A stretch of 64,000 nucleotides of DNA from Amycolatopsis sp. WQ 127309 (lineage in GTDB: Bacteria; Actinomycetota; Actinomycetes; Mycobacteriales; Pseudonocardiaceae). Below, piece after piece: positions 29,876 to 38,790 of the stretch; position 1 is the first letter of the stretch; the number at the start of each line of letters is the position of its first letter. The stretch covers positions 9,065,001 to 9,129,000 of the forward strand of contig NZ_CP095481.1 of the NCBI RefSeq assembly GCF_023023025.1, written 5' to 3'. The translations under genes and the position numbers were made by a program. The notes beneath the pieces are model-generated. The model had not been told where the DNA came from. It searched no databases and was given only the letters and a program-made list of their open reading frames with translations.

Positions 29876-31197
29876 GAGTGCGCCGCCAGCGCGAGCTGGA
29901 TCGTCGCCGCGGTGACGATCCCCCGGTGGAAAAGGTCGAGGTCGAGGTTCTCGTCGGGGGCGTGGTTGGCCTCGTCGGCGTTGGCCATGGGCACGCCGTA
30001 ACAGGGAACGGCGAGCCCGTCGCCGAGCACCGCGATCGGCAGGCTTCCCCCGATCGACGGAAGCAGCAGCGGCCGCTGCCCGTGCGCGTCCTCGACGGCC
30101 TGGACAATCGTTCCGGTGTAAGGGGTTTCGGGCAACGTGGTGGACGGGGCCACGGCCGCGTCGGGCACGAATTCGACGTCGGGAGCGTACTTCGCGACGT
30201 GCTGCCGGATGGCCTCCGCGACCTGGGCCGGCGTCTGGCCACCGACCAGCCGGGCCTCGCAGCGGGCGACGGCGACGTCCGGGATCACCGCGCGGTGGTC
30301 TCCGGAGTCTTCGCAGCTCAACGAGTTCACGGTCAGCGTCGGCACCGCCAGGCGTTCGTGGAAGCCCAAGCCGGCCGGCGGCTCCATACCCGTCGCCCCG
30401 ATCGCTTCGAGTGTTCCGGCCACGTCCACCGGGAGATCGGTCAGCGCGGCACGCTGGCCGTCGCTCAACGGCGCGACGTCGTCGGCGAATCCGGCCACGG
30501 TCACGACCCCGTCCGCCGTACGCATGGTGGCCAGCAGCTGCACCAGTGCCCACGCCGGGTTCGGCGCGACCCCGCCCCAGTGCCCCGAGTGCAACGGCCG
30601 GTTCGCGCCCCGCGCACGCAGCTCGAACATGAGGATCCCGCGCATGCCGAGGACCACGCAGGCCCGGCCCGAGTCGTGCACCGGCCCGTCGCTCCAGATC
30701 ACCAGATCGGGCCGGCCGACCTGGCGGACGGCCGCGGCGAGGTTGGGGCTGCCGATCTCCTCCTCGCCGTCGAGCAGCACCGTGACCCGGCAGGGGTATC
30801 CGCCGGTGAGGTCGCGCAGGGCACGCAACCCCAGCAGCTGCGCGAGGTTCTGTCCCTTGTTGTCGCCGGTGCCGCGCCCGTACATCCGGCCGTCACGGAT
30901 CGACGGCACGAACGGCGGTGTCGTCCACAGTTCGAGCGGGCCGGGCGGCTGCACGTCGTAGTGGCCGTAGATCAGCACGTGCGGCCCGGGTCCGTCCGCC
31001 GTCCCGATCAGCGCGGGCCAGCCACCGGTCTCGGCTTCGCGCGCCTCCAGGCCCGACGCGCGGAGCAGCCCGAGACCGTGCGTCGCGGCCTCGGCCATGC
31101 CCTCGCCGGTCCGGCTCACGCTCGGCCGGGAGATCCAGTCCGCCAGCTCGGCGACCAGGTCCCGGTCGTCCACCCACGCCCTGAGCTGCTCGATCAC
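29872..31197 (-). CDS. M20-family metallopeptidase/dipeptidase
   Basis: A 441-residue zinc enzyme of the ArgE/DapE/carboxypeptidase G2 group. Metal-ligand motifs are YGHYDVQP (His and Asp), GRGTGDNKG (bridging Asp) and LDGEEEIGSPN (catalytic Glu pair), with a dimerisation domain in the middle and a C-terminal ligand in NADEANHAPDENL. It likely hydrolyses dipeptides or N-acyl amino acids in the cytoplasm. Operon partner of the S9 peptidase; divergent from the ArsR gene, which may control both. Confidence 0.9.
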   Translation of the reverse strand: MIEQLRAWVDDRDLVAELADWISRPSVSRTGEGMAEAATHGLGLLRASGLEAREAETGGWPALIGTADGPGPHVLIYGHYDVQPPGPLELWTTPPFVPSIRDGRMYGRGTGDNKGQNLAQLLGLRALRDLTGGYPCRVTVLLDGEEEIGSPNLAAAVRQVGRPDLVIWSDGPVHDSGRACVVLGMRGILMFELRARGANRPLHSGHWGGVAPNPAWALVQLLATMRTADGVVTVAGFADDVAPLSDGQRAALTDLPVDVAGTLEAIGATGMEPPAGLGFHERLAVPTLTVNSLSCEDSGDHRAVIPDVAVARCEARLVGGQTPAQVAEAIRQHVAKYAPDVEFVPDAAVAPSTTLPETPYTGTIVQAVEDAHGQRPLLLPSIGGSLPIAVLGDGLAVPCYGVPMANADEANHAPDENLDLDLFHRGIVTAATIQLALAAHS

Positions 31198-31270
31198 CGG
31201 ACCTCCAACTGATTGCAGGAAATGATATCGATGTTAGTCAAGCAAACTGGTGACGGCTTGGCAAGGTACA

Positions 31271-31816
31271 GTGCAGTCCGTGGAAGCGACTGTCGAAGAA
31301 CTCAAGGCGCTCGGACACCCGGTCCGCTGGCGCATCCTGCGGCTGTGCCTGAACCGCGCGCTGACCAACAAGCAGCTGTCGGTCGAGCTCGACCTCGCTC
31401 CCGCGACCACGCTGCGGCACATCCGCGCCCTGGTGAAGACGAACTTCCTGGCCGCCGAACCGGTGTGCACCGGGGAGAACGGCGCACTGCAGCGGCCCTA
31501 CCGCGCGACCGCGCGCACCTGGGGGCTGACGATCATGCCCGACGACGCCGGCCTGGGCCAGCAGGTGGACCTGGCCGTGCTCGGCGCCCACCGCGCCGAA
31601 CTGATCGCCGCGGGGAAGGACTCCGGCCGGGGCGCCAAACGGGGCGTCCTCCGGTTGCGACCGGAGTCCGTCGACTCGCTCCGCCGCCGGATGCAGGAAC
31701 TGATCGCCGAGTACACCGACGAACCCGATGGCGAACCGCTGAGCTACCTGTGGTCGCTCGCCGCCCAGGCCCAGCTCGACCACGCCCCACGGAAGAGTGA
31801 CGACAACGCCGATTGA
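31271..31816 (+). CDS. ArsR-type helix-turn-helix regulator
   Basis: About 181 residues from GTG 31271, which has AAGG 6 nt upstream; an earlier GTG at 31250 is possible. The winged helix lies near the N-terminus (ELKALGHPVRWRILRLCL, LDLAPATTLRHIRALVKTNFL), in the order seen in ArsR/HTH_20 proteins. No metal-binding Cys pattern is obvious. A predicted amphipathic C-terminal part (LRRRMQELIAEY) may dimerise. Divergent from the M20-S9 peptidase operon with only about 70 bp between, so peptidase control is likely. Confidence 0.8.
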   Translation: MQSVEATVEELKALGHPVRWRILRLCLNRALTNKQLSVELDLAPATTLRHIRALVKTNFLAAEPVCTGENGALQRPYRATARTWGLTIMPDDAGLGQQVDLAVLGAHRAELIAAGKDSGRGAKRGVLRLRPESVDSLRRRMQELIAEYTDEPDGEPLSYLWSLAAQAQLDHAPRKSDDNAD

Positions 31817-32062
31817 CCGATCGGCGTGACCGATGGTTGACTGATTTCGTTCCGCCACCGGACGACGACGACTGCCGGTCGCGTCCACTCTCACTTGGCA
31901 CAGCACAGGTTCTGCGGCTGACACCCACACCGCAGGATCCGATGGCGTGGGTCGCCGAGCATTTCGGCAGCCCTCCGCCCGAAGACGACGACAATGGGAA
32001 GAATTGCAGGAAGATCTTCCGGGTTCGTTTCCCGGCAGACCTTCCGCAAGAAAGGGCATGGA

Positions 32063-32734
32063 ATGAAGATTGTCATCGCCGGCGGCCACGGCAAGATCGC
32101 CCTGCGATTGACTCGGCAGCTCGCCGGCCGCGGCGACTCGGTCCTGGGCATCGTGCGCAATCCCCGGCACGTCGCCGACGTCGAACGGGCCGGCGGGGAA
32201 GCCGTCGTGCTCGACCTCGAGCACGCCAGCGTGGACGAGGTGGCCGCCACCTTGGCCGGCGCGGACGTCGCCGTCTTCTCGGCCGGCTCGGGCAACGCCG
32301 CCACCGCCGCGCGCCGCGACCGGATGGACCGGGCCGCCGTGGTGCTGGTCATGGACGCGGCGGAACAGGCTGGTGTGCGGCGGTTCCTGCACGTCAGCTC
32401 GATCAACGTGGGCTGTGCCGACGACCCCGGCATCGGTGAGGGGTACGCCGTCTACCTGCAGGCCAAGCGCGCCGCCGAACAGCACATCTTCGATCGCGAC
32501 AAGCTCGACTGGACGGTGCTGCGGCCCGGCGTGCTCGCCGACGGCGACGGTGACGGCACCGTCGAACTCACCGCCGGGAACCCGATCGCGCCGAAGCGCG
32601 CCCGGTTCGACCAGGTCGCCCGGGAAGACGTCGCCGCCGTGCTCGTGGAGCTCATCGACCGGCCCGGCACCGCCGGGCGGATCTACGTGGTGGTCGGCGG
32701 CGGGACCCCCATCGAGAAGGCGATCGACGTCTAG
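32063..32734 (+). CDS. NAD(P)-binding atypical SDR protein
   Basis: A 223-residue Rossmann protein. ATG 32063 begins MKIVIAGGHGKIALRL, with the GGHGxIA nucleotide loop of the NAD(P)H-binding_10 group. HVSSINVG follows, and YLQAKRAAEQHI occupies the position of the SDR YxxxK motif, then WTVLRPGVL. Such proteins are often NAD(P)-sensing or NmrA-like reductases rather than classical enzymes. It precedes a flavin reductase by 50 bp; both may be one transcript. Substrate unknown. Confidence 0.82.
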   Translation: MKIVIAGGHGKIALRLTRQLAGRGDSVLGIVRNPRHVADVERAGGEAVVLDLEHASVDEVAATLAGADVAVFSAGSGNAATAARRDRMDRAAVVLVMDAAEQAGVRRFLHVSSINVGCADDPGIGEGYAVYLQAKRAAEQHIFDRDKLDWTVLRPGVLADGDGDGTVELTAGNPIAPKRARFDQVAREDVAAVLVELIDRPGTAGRIYVVVGGGTPIEKAIDV

Positions 32735-32784
32735 CGCGGAGCTGCCGGCGACCTGCCGCGCAGCCGAGTCCTGGGGAGGCTTCC

Positions 32785-33303
32785 GTGATCACCGTCCAAT
32801 CGATCGACGACCGTGCAACGGTTCTGCGCAAGGCATTCGCGTGCTTTCCCAGCGGCGTGACGGCCCTGTGCGCGTTGTCCGGCGGCGAACCGGCCGGGAT
32901 GGCCGTCAGCTCGTTCACCTCGGTGTCCTTGGATCCCGCGCTGTTGTCGGTGTGCGTGCGGAACGCCTCGGCCACCTGGCCGGCCCTGCGAGCCTCCCCA
33001 CGCCTCGGTCTCAGCGTCCTGGGCGAGCACCAGGCCGCGGCGGGCCGCAGGCTCGCCGCGAAGACCGGCGACCGGTTCGCCGGCGTGGACTGGCAGGCGA
33101 GCGACGACGGCGCCCTGTTCGTCCTCGGCGCCTCGGCCTGGTTCGACTGTTCGATCCAGGCCGAGGTGCCGGCCGGCGACCACACGGTCGTGTTCCTGGA
33201 GGTCCACGGACTGCACGCGGACCCCGACGTCCCACCACTGGTCTTCCACGGCAGCCGGTTCCGCCGCCTCGAGACCGACGAGCTCACGGTGGGGGCGTCA
33301 TGA
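32785..33303 (+). CDS. Flavin reductase-like domain protein (FMN reductase component)
   Basis: A 172-residue protein of the flavin-reductase family that supplies reduced flavin to two-component monooxygenases. GTG 32785 follows GGGGAGG. Signature parts are FPSGVTALCAL, GMAVSSFTSVSLDP, LLSVCVRNASATW and a C-terminal PPLVFHGSRFRRL. It has no oxygenase partner next to it. The nearest reduced-flavin user in the window is the luciferase-like domain inside the NRPS at 12305, so a functional link is possible but only inferred. Confidence 0.85.
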   Translation: MITVQSIDDRATVLRKAFACFPSGVTALCALSGGEPAGMAVSSFTSVSLDPALLSVCVRNASATWPALRASPRLGLSVLGEHQAAAGRRLAAKTGDRFAGVDWQASDDGALFVLGASAWFDCSIQAEVPAGDHTVVFLEVHGLHADPDVPPLVFHGSRFRRLETDELTVGAS

Positions 33304-33327
33304 GCGGCCGGTCATGCTGAAAGTCAT

Positions 33328-33890
33328 GCAAGCCGGAAGAATGGCCGACGGCACGCATTGACGCGCACACGGTTCTGTCCGACCCCGCCGCCACCGTCGT
33401 ACTGGCCGCCCTGGAAGGCCTCACCGCACACTCGTCGGACGAGGTGTTCGACCGGCTGGTCACGCTGCTGAACATCGATCGGGCCTGGATCAGCCGCCAC
33501 GCCGCCCAGCGCATCGCCGAGACCAGCGACCCGAGACGGCTCGACGTCCTGGCCGACGACTCGCTCGCGCCCACCGTGGTACAGGTCTTGCCGGCCACCG
33601 GCGAGCGGCGTGTCCGCAAGCTCGCCGGACGAATCCTCGCCCGCATCGACACGGGGTACCACCTGCCCGGCCACGACCCCGACCCGCTGCTGACCGAGGC
33701 ACTCCGCGACCCCGGACCACGCGTCCGAGCCACCGCCGCGACCGCGCTGGGCCGATCCGCCGCTGCGGCGGCACTGCGAGCGACCGCTCACTGTCTTGTC
33801 CTCTGTGGAGAGTCAGCTCGGTCTCCCCGATGCGGTCGCCCGGGTGGCGGCGTTGAATCTGGCCGCGGTGTCTCCTGTGGACGGTTGCCG
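33328..33890 (+). pseudogene. Decayed HEAT-repeat-like gene with frameshifts
   Basis: Protein-like sequence is spread over three frames. MQAGRMADGTH stops at 33362; IDAHTVLSDPAATVVLAALE and a helical stretch (AAQRIAETSDPRRLDVLADD, DPGPRVRATAATALGRSAA) follow in a second frame. QLGLPDAVARVAALNLAAV then continues in a third frame from about 33800. Short paired helices with PxVRxxAAxAL patterns resemble HEAT or Arm repeats. At least two indels are needed to join them, so it looks like a dead or mis-sequenced gene. Family call is tentative. Confidence 0.5.
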
Positions 33891-34395
33891 ATCGACGACT
33901 CCCGCCGGCGGAGGCGACCTAATCCCACGTCGGCACGTGCGCGACCCCGGCGCTTCGATTCCGAACAGCTCTACCGTCACGTCGGTACCGCCGAAAGCGC
34001 ATTCCGCGGCACCCGTCGTCGAACGCGGAATGCGATTCACGCAGTCACACGTCCGGTACTCGCCGTCGATGATCAGCCCGGCTGCCGGATGCGCCGCATC
34101 GGCAGTCGTACCAACACATTCCCGCGACCGTGACAGCGCTGTCCGGAATCGCCTCGGGTCAAACTGCTCCTTTTCGGTGAACAATTTTACGTCCTTCCGC
34201 GACGCCCCGGCGATCGCCGTCGAAATCCTCGACTTCCCGGCGAATGCGCACGTCCGGGCGGCCCCGGTGTCCTGCCGGACAGAAATTCACAAAGCAGCCA
34301 CCGCGGGCTACGATCGCTTGACTGGGGTGGTTGCCCGAGCATGCCCGTGATCTCATTCGTCGTTTCGGCCGGCCACCGGAATGGGGGAATTTGTC
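33891..34395. other. Non-coding or decayed stretch upstream of the SARP gene
   Basis: About 500 bp with lower third-position GC bias than neighbouring genes. Open frames here (for example minus 33813-34184, with a GGAAGG-spaced TTG) show no recognisable domain. The AT-richer part at 34150-34200 may hold a promoter. Confidence 0.35.
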
Positions 34396-36762
34396 ATGCT
34401 CTTCCACGTCTTGGGCCCGCTCGAAGTCTCCGGCTCGCCGAAGCCGGTGAGCCTGAGCGCCGGCCGGCAGCAGGTCGTCCTCGCCGTCCTGCTGCTGGAG
34501 GCCAACCGTCTGGTCCCGGTGCACCGGCTGGTCGACGCCGTGTGGTCGGACGCGCCGCCGTCCACCGCGCGCGGGCAGATCCACACCTGCGTGTCCGGGT
34601 TGCGCCGCCGGTTCGAGACGGCGGGGCTGGGCGGGCGCATCGGCACGCGGCGGCCGGGTTACCTGCTGCGGGTCTCCGACGACGAACTCGACCTGCACCG
34701 GTTCGACCGGCTCGTCGCCGAGGGACGCACGGCCGCCTCCGCCGGGCGGCCGGCCGAGGCGGCGCAACGGTTCCGGAGCGCGCTCGGGCTCTGGCGCGGC
34801 GACGCCCCGTTGAGCGGCATCGAAAGCGACCTCCTGCGCGCGGCCGTCACGAGCCTGACCGAGCGCCGGCTGAGCGTCATCGAGGAGTGCCACACTGTCG
34901 AACTCGCCCAGGGCCGCCACCACGAACTGGTCGATCAGCTGCTGCCACTGGCCGAACGCCATCCCCTGCGCGAACAGCTGCACCACCAGCTGATGCTGGC
35001 GCTGCACCGCTGCCGGCGGCCCGGGGACGCGCTCGCCGCCTACCGGGCCATCCGCCGGAGGTTCGTCGCCGAGCTCGGCATCGAGCCGAGCGGCGCGCTG
35101 CGCGACCTGCACGACTCGATCCTGCGCAACGACACCGCCCTGGATCCCCCGCCCGCGCCGCGGGCCGCCGCCGTCCCCGCGGCCGCGGCCGCGGCGCCGA
35201 TGGTCCCCCGCATGCTGCCGGCCGGCAACCCGTACCTGACCGGCCGCGACGACGTCGTCACCACGGTCGCCGGTCTGCTCTGCGGCAGCGGGACGGGCGG
35301 GGTGGCCACGGCGGTGCTCGCCGGCCGCGCCGGGGTCGGGAAGACCGCGCTGGCCGTGCACATCGCGCACCGGGTCGCGCCCGCGTTCCCCGACGGCCAG
35401 CTCTACGCGCGGCTGGACGACGAGCACGGCGAGCCGGTCCGGCCCGAGGCCGTGCTCGAACGGCTGCTGCGGGTGCTCGGCGTGCCCGCGGCGGCCGGGA
35501 GCCGCGACGAGCTGGCCGCGCGGTTGCGCAGCGCGCTCGCGGGACGGCGGATCCTCGTGGTGCTCGACGGCGCCGTCGACGAAGCGCAGGTGCTGTCCCT
35601 GCTGCCCGGCTCCGCGACCTGCGGCGTGCTCGTGACCAGCCGGCACCGGCTCACCGGGCTGTCCGGCGCGAAAGTGGTCGAGCTGGCGGAGCTCACCATC
35701 CAGCACGCCACCGAACTGCTCATCCACCTGCTGGGCATCGCCCGCGTCTCCGCCGAACCCGCCGCCACGTTCGACCTGATCGAACTGTGCGGCGGGCTGC
35801 CCCTCGCGTTGCGCATCGCCGGTGAGCGGCTGGCCGCGCGGCCGCACTGGAGCATCGCGGAGCTGACCGAGCGCCTCGGCGACGGGCAGCGGCACCTCGA
35901 CGAGCTGAGCCACGGGCCACTCGACGTCCGTCCCGGCATCGCCACCGCCTGCGCCCGGGTGGGCCCGTCCGCGCAGCGGCTGTTCCGCCTGCTCACCCTG
36001 GTCGACGGGGAGCACTTCCCGACGTGGGTCGCCGGGCCGCTGCTCGGCGACCCGGGCCGGGCGGCGGGCGACGACCTGGAGGCGCTGGTCGACGCCCAGC
36101 TCGTCGCCGTCGACCGCCGCTCCGGGCCCGGTACCCACTACCGGATCCCGAAGCTGCTGCGCAGCTACGCCCGCGAACTGCTCGTCCGCAAGGAAACCCC
36201 GGCGACCCGGGCGGCCGCCTCGAGCCGGCTGCTCGGGGCCTGGCTGCACCTGGCCGAACAGGCGCACAGCCGCGCGGTGGGCCACTCGGTCCCCGTGCTG
36301 CACGGCGACGCCGAGCGGTGGCCGCTGCCGGTGCCGCTCGCCGACCAGCTGCTCCGCCACCCGCTGGAATGGTTCGAGACGGAGCGCGCCGGCGTGGTCC
36401 GCGCCGTCGGGCAGGCCGCCGACCTCGGCTCCGCCGAGCTGTGCTGGGACCTCGCGGTCACGCTGGCCGGGCTGATGCAGGCCCGCGATCACCTGGAGGA
36501 CTGGCGCGAGACGCACACCACCGCGCTCGCCGCCTGCCGCCAAGCCGGCGACCGCCGCGGCGAGGCCGTCATCCTGTACTCCCTGGGGACGCTCGACATG
36601 GTCGAGCACCGCTACGACGAGGCGTCCGGGCGGCTCGCCCTGGCCTTGCGCGCCTTCGAGGAAATCGGCGACGACAAGGGACGGACGCTGTGCCTGCGCG
36701 GTGTCGCGTTCCTCAGCCGGGTCGGGTCGGAGCCGCTGCTCGGCGGGCGTGCCACGCGCTGA
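34396..36762 (+). CDS. SARP/AfsR-type regulator (DNA-binding, BTAD, NB-ARC ATPase; truncated TPR tail)
   Basis: About 788 residues; ATG 34396 is preferred to 34381 because GGGGGA precedes it. The OmpR-like DNA-binding domain (LFHVLGPLEVSG, RLVDAVWSDAPPSTARGQIH) is followed by BTAD (about 95-240). An Ala/Pro linker leads to an NB-ARC ATPase with Walker A AGRAGVGKTALA (near 310), Walker B RRILVVLDG and GLPLALR. Only two or three TPR-like helices remain before the end. The last residues (RVGSEPLLGGRATR) are antisense to the 3' end of the next gene, so the normal TPR array of AfsR homologues seems lost. Candidate activator of secondary metabolism. Confidence 0.9.
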   Translation: MLFHVLGPLEVSGSPKPVSLSAGRQQVVLAVLLLEANRLVPVHRLVDAVWSDAPPSTARGQIHTCVSGLRRRFETAGLGGRIGTRRPGYLLRVSDDELDLHRFDRLVAEGRTAASAGRPAEAAQRFRSALGLWRGDAPLSGIESDLLRAAVTSLTERRLSVIEECHTVELAQGRHHELVDQLLPLAERHPLREQLHHQLMLALHRCRRPGDALAAYRAIRRRFVAELGIEPSGALRDLHDSILRNDTALDPPPAPRAAAVPAAAAAAPMVPRMLPAGNPYLTGRDDVVTTVAGLLCGSGTGGVATAVLAGRAGVGKTALAVHIAHRVAPAFPDGQLYARLDDEHGEPVRPEAVLERLLRVLGVPAAAGSRDELAARLRSALAGRRILVVLDGAVDEAQVLSLLPGSATCGVLVTSRHRLTGLSGAKVVELAELTIQHATELLIHLLGIARVSAEPAATFDLIELCGGLPLALRIAGERLAARPHWSIAELTERLGDGQRHLDELSHGPLDVRPGIATACARVGPSAQRLFRLLTLVDGEHFPTWVAGPLLGDPGRAAGDDLEALVDAQLVAVDRRSGPGTHYRIPKLLRSYARELLVRKETPATRAAASSRLLGAWLHLAEQAHSRAVGHSVPVLHGDAERWPLPVPLADQLLRHPLEWFETERAGVVRAVGQAADLGSAELCWDLAVTLAGLMQARDHLEDWRETHTTALAACRQAGDRRGEAVILYSLGTLDMVEHRYDEASGRLALALRAFEEIGDDKGRTLCLRGVAFLSRVGSEPLLGGRATR

Positions 36763-37651
36763 GCAGCAGGCCGCCCGCGCACAGCAGCTCCGCGACGACC
36801 AGGCAGACCCGGCTCCCGATCGCCGCGACGGTCGCCGCGGGCACCGGCAGCACCGACCCCAGCGCGGCGATGATCACCAGCTCCCGCACGCCCGCGCCGT
36901 CGGGGAGCACCAGGGTCAGCGCCCCGGCGGCCGAGGCGAAGGCGTAACCCCCGACCGCGGCCGCCAGCGCCGGTCCGGCCGGCGCGCCCAGCGCGAACGC
37001 GAGCAGCCACAGGTGCAGGCCGCCCACGAGCCACGCGGCGGTCTGCACCAGCACCGCTTGGCGCAACAGGCGCGGCTCCGGCCGGTCCGCCAGCGGAGCG
37101 CGCCGGAGCAGCCGGGCCGCCCGATCGGTCAGCCGCAGCACGGTTTCCGGCCGCCACAGCACGTACGCGCCGAGCAGCAGCGGCACCACCAGCCAGGGCC
37201 AGGACGCGCCCAGCACCAGCGGTGCGGCCAGCAGGCCGACCGCCGTCGCCGAGAGCAGGTTGATCACGGCGACCAGCAGGTAGGCGGCGACGACCCGGCC
37301 CGCGTCGACGCCGGTCCGGCGGCCGGTGTGGGCCGCGGCCAGTGCCTGCCACCACGGCCCGGGCAGGTACGTGCCGGCGATCGCCGCGAAGCAGATCCGG
37401 GCCCCGGTGGCGAACCCCAGCGGGCTGCCGAGGGACGCCAGCACCCGCCGCCAGGTCTGCACCCCCAGCAGCAGCCACGCGGCGAGCGCGAGCAGCGCCA
37501 GCACCAGGCACCACTTGGCGGCGGGCCGGGCGAGCAGCCCGGCGATCTCCGCGCCGTGCCCGGCGACGACGGTGGCCGCGCCCACCGCGACGGCCGCGAG
37601 GAACACCGCCACCAGGACCTTGCGCAGCACCGCGCGGACCGGGCCGGTCAT
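36713..37651 (-). CDS. YbhN/LPG-synthase-TM-like flippase-family membrane protein
   Basis: A 312-residue polytopic membrane protein with about seven to eight hydrophobic segments. ATG 37651 overlaps the upstream stop (ATGA). The pattern AGTYLPGPWWQALAA and a late LVLPDGAGVRELVIIAALG match the UPF0104 (lysylphosphatidylglycerol synthase TM) family, members of which are thought to move lipid-linked substrates. Last gene of a five-gene minus operon; its 3' end overlaps the SARP gene tail to tail by 50 bp. Confidence 0.8.
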   Translation of the reverse strand: MTGPVRAVLRKVLVAVFLAAVAVGAATVVAGHGAEIAGLLARPAAKWCLVLALLALAAWLLLGVQTWRRVLASLGSPLGFATGARICFAAIAGTYLPGPWWQALAAAHTGRRTGVDAGRVVAAYLLVAVINLLSATAVGLLAAPLVLGASWPWLVVPLLLGAYVLWRPETVLRLTDRAARLLRRAPLADRPEPRLLRQAVLVQTAAWLVGGLHLWLLAFALGAPAGPALAAAVGGYAFASAAGALTLVLPDGAGVRELVIIAALGSVLPVPAATVAAIGSRVCLVVAELLCAGGLLLSAWHARRAAAPTRPG

Positions 37652-38769
37652 CGCGCGGACCCGCACGGCAGGGACACGGTCAGGTCCTGGGCCTGGTGGT
37701 CGGACAGCCGCGGGTTCGGCCGGAACGCGTACCGCGCGACGTCCACCTCGCCCCGGGTGAACACCCAGTCGAGCCGCCACAGCCGGGGCATCCCCCAGCC
37801 CGTGTCCGCCAGCGGGAACGACGACGGCAGCGGGGCGCCCTCGGTGAGGTCCCGGGCTTCGACGCCGTCGCCGAGCGGGATGAGGCTGCCCATCCACGGC
37901 GAGTTGAAGTCACCCGCCACGAGCAGGGGGTTGCGGTTGCCCGCCAGGTCCGCGCGCAGGGCGCCCAGCTCGGTCTGGACGCGGTCGTACTGCCCGTGCG
38001 CGAACGAGTAGAACCGGCCGGTGAACGGGCTGAGCCGGGTGTCCACCGGCTGCGGCAGGTGCACGTTGTAGAGCGAGAACACGCACCCGCCGACCCGGAC
38101 GTCGGTGCGCTGCGCCTTGTTGCCGTGCCAGTACCAGGAGTCGGGCTCCGGGCCGTCCGGGCGCGGGTGCGTCCCCACGACCGGCAGCCGCGACAGCGTG
38201 ACCAGCTCGCCTTCGACGTTCACCTGGTAACCCGGGAACCGGGCGCGCAGCGTGGGTTCGTCGTCGAGCCGGACGGGCCCGTTGTTCCAGTGCAGGTGCT
38301 CGCCGAGCAGGTAGACGTCGGCGTTCTGCTGCTTCAGGTACGCGTAGAACGCGTCCGTGCCGTCGTCGCCGCGGAAGTCCTTGTACCCGGTCCCGGATTC
38401 CCAGTAGCCGGTGTTCCAGCTGAAGATCCGCAGCACCGGCGCACCCGGCCGCGGCGCGGTGCCCGGGCCGGCCCCGCCGAACCCGGCCAGCGGGGTGCCC
38501 GCCACCAGCACGGCGACGAGCACCAGCGCCGTCCACCGCGGCCGCGGCCGGACGGCCGCGGCGAGGAGCAGCAACAGCAGCGGGACGGCGAACAACAGCA
38601 GCGGCGGAACGGGTTCGACGAACATCCACAGCCACCAGCGCCCGGTGAGCAGCACGTGCGCGGCGAAGAACAGCACCCACGCCGCGGTGGCGGCCCGGAG
38701 CGTCCGGCTCAGCCGCCGCCGTGGCGGTGCGGGGGTTTCGGTGTCCACAGGGGACACGACTTCGGTCAT
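37648..38769 (-). CDS. Membrane-anchored endonuclease/exonuclease/phosphatase (EEP) family protein
   Basis: A 373-residue protein: three N-terminal membrane segments (about 25-105) and a C-terminal EEP domain outside or at the membrane. Motifs are RIFSWNTG, LLGEHLHW (metal Glu), LYNVHLPQ, VAGDFNSPWMG, LDWVFTRG and the final LSDHQA with the catalytic Asp-His. EEP enzymes cleave phosphodiesters or phosphomonoesters. In this operon with a polyprenyl-phosphate phosphoribosyltransferase-like enzyme, a lipid-linked sugar phosphate is a reasonable substrate guess. Confidence 0.85.
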   Translation of the reverse strand: MTEVVSPVDTETPAPPRRRLSRTLRAATAAWVLFFAAHVLLTGRWWLWMFVEPVPPLLLFAVPLLLLLLAAAVRPRPRWTALVLVAVLVAGTPLAGFGGAGPGTAPRPGAPVLRIFSWNTGYWESGTGYKDFRGDDGTDAFYAYLKQQNADVYLLGEHLHWNNGPVRLDDEPTLRARFPGYQVNVEGELVTLSRLPVVGTHPRPDGPEPDSWYWHGNKAQRTDVRVGGCVFSLYNVHLPQPVDTRLSPFTGRFYSFAHGQYDRVQTELGALRADLAGNRNPLLVAGDFNSPWMGSLIPLGDGVEARDLTEGAPLPSSFPLADTGWGMPRLWRLDWVFTRGEVDVARYAFRPNPRLSDHQAQDLTVSLPCGSAR

Positions 38770-38790
38770 GTCGGCACCTCGCGTGAGTCG

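Noticed and set aside
31813..32062. Small ORF between ArsR and the NAD(P)-binding protein
   Set aside because: It runs out of frame into the next gene and shows no family features; the region is more likely a promoter.
33813..34184. Minus-strand small gene with TTG start
   Set aside because: A GGAAGG site is well spaced, but third-position GC is lower than in neighbouring genes, no domain is recognisable, and it overlaps the decayed HEAT-like gene.
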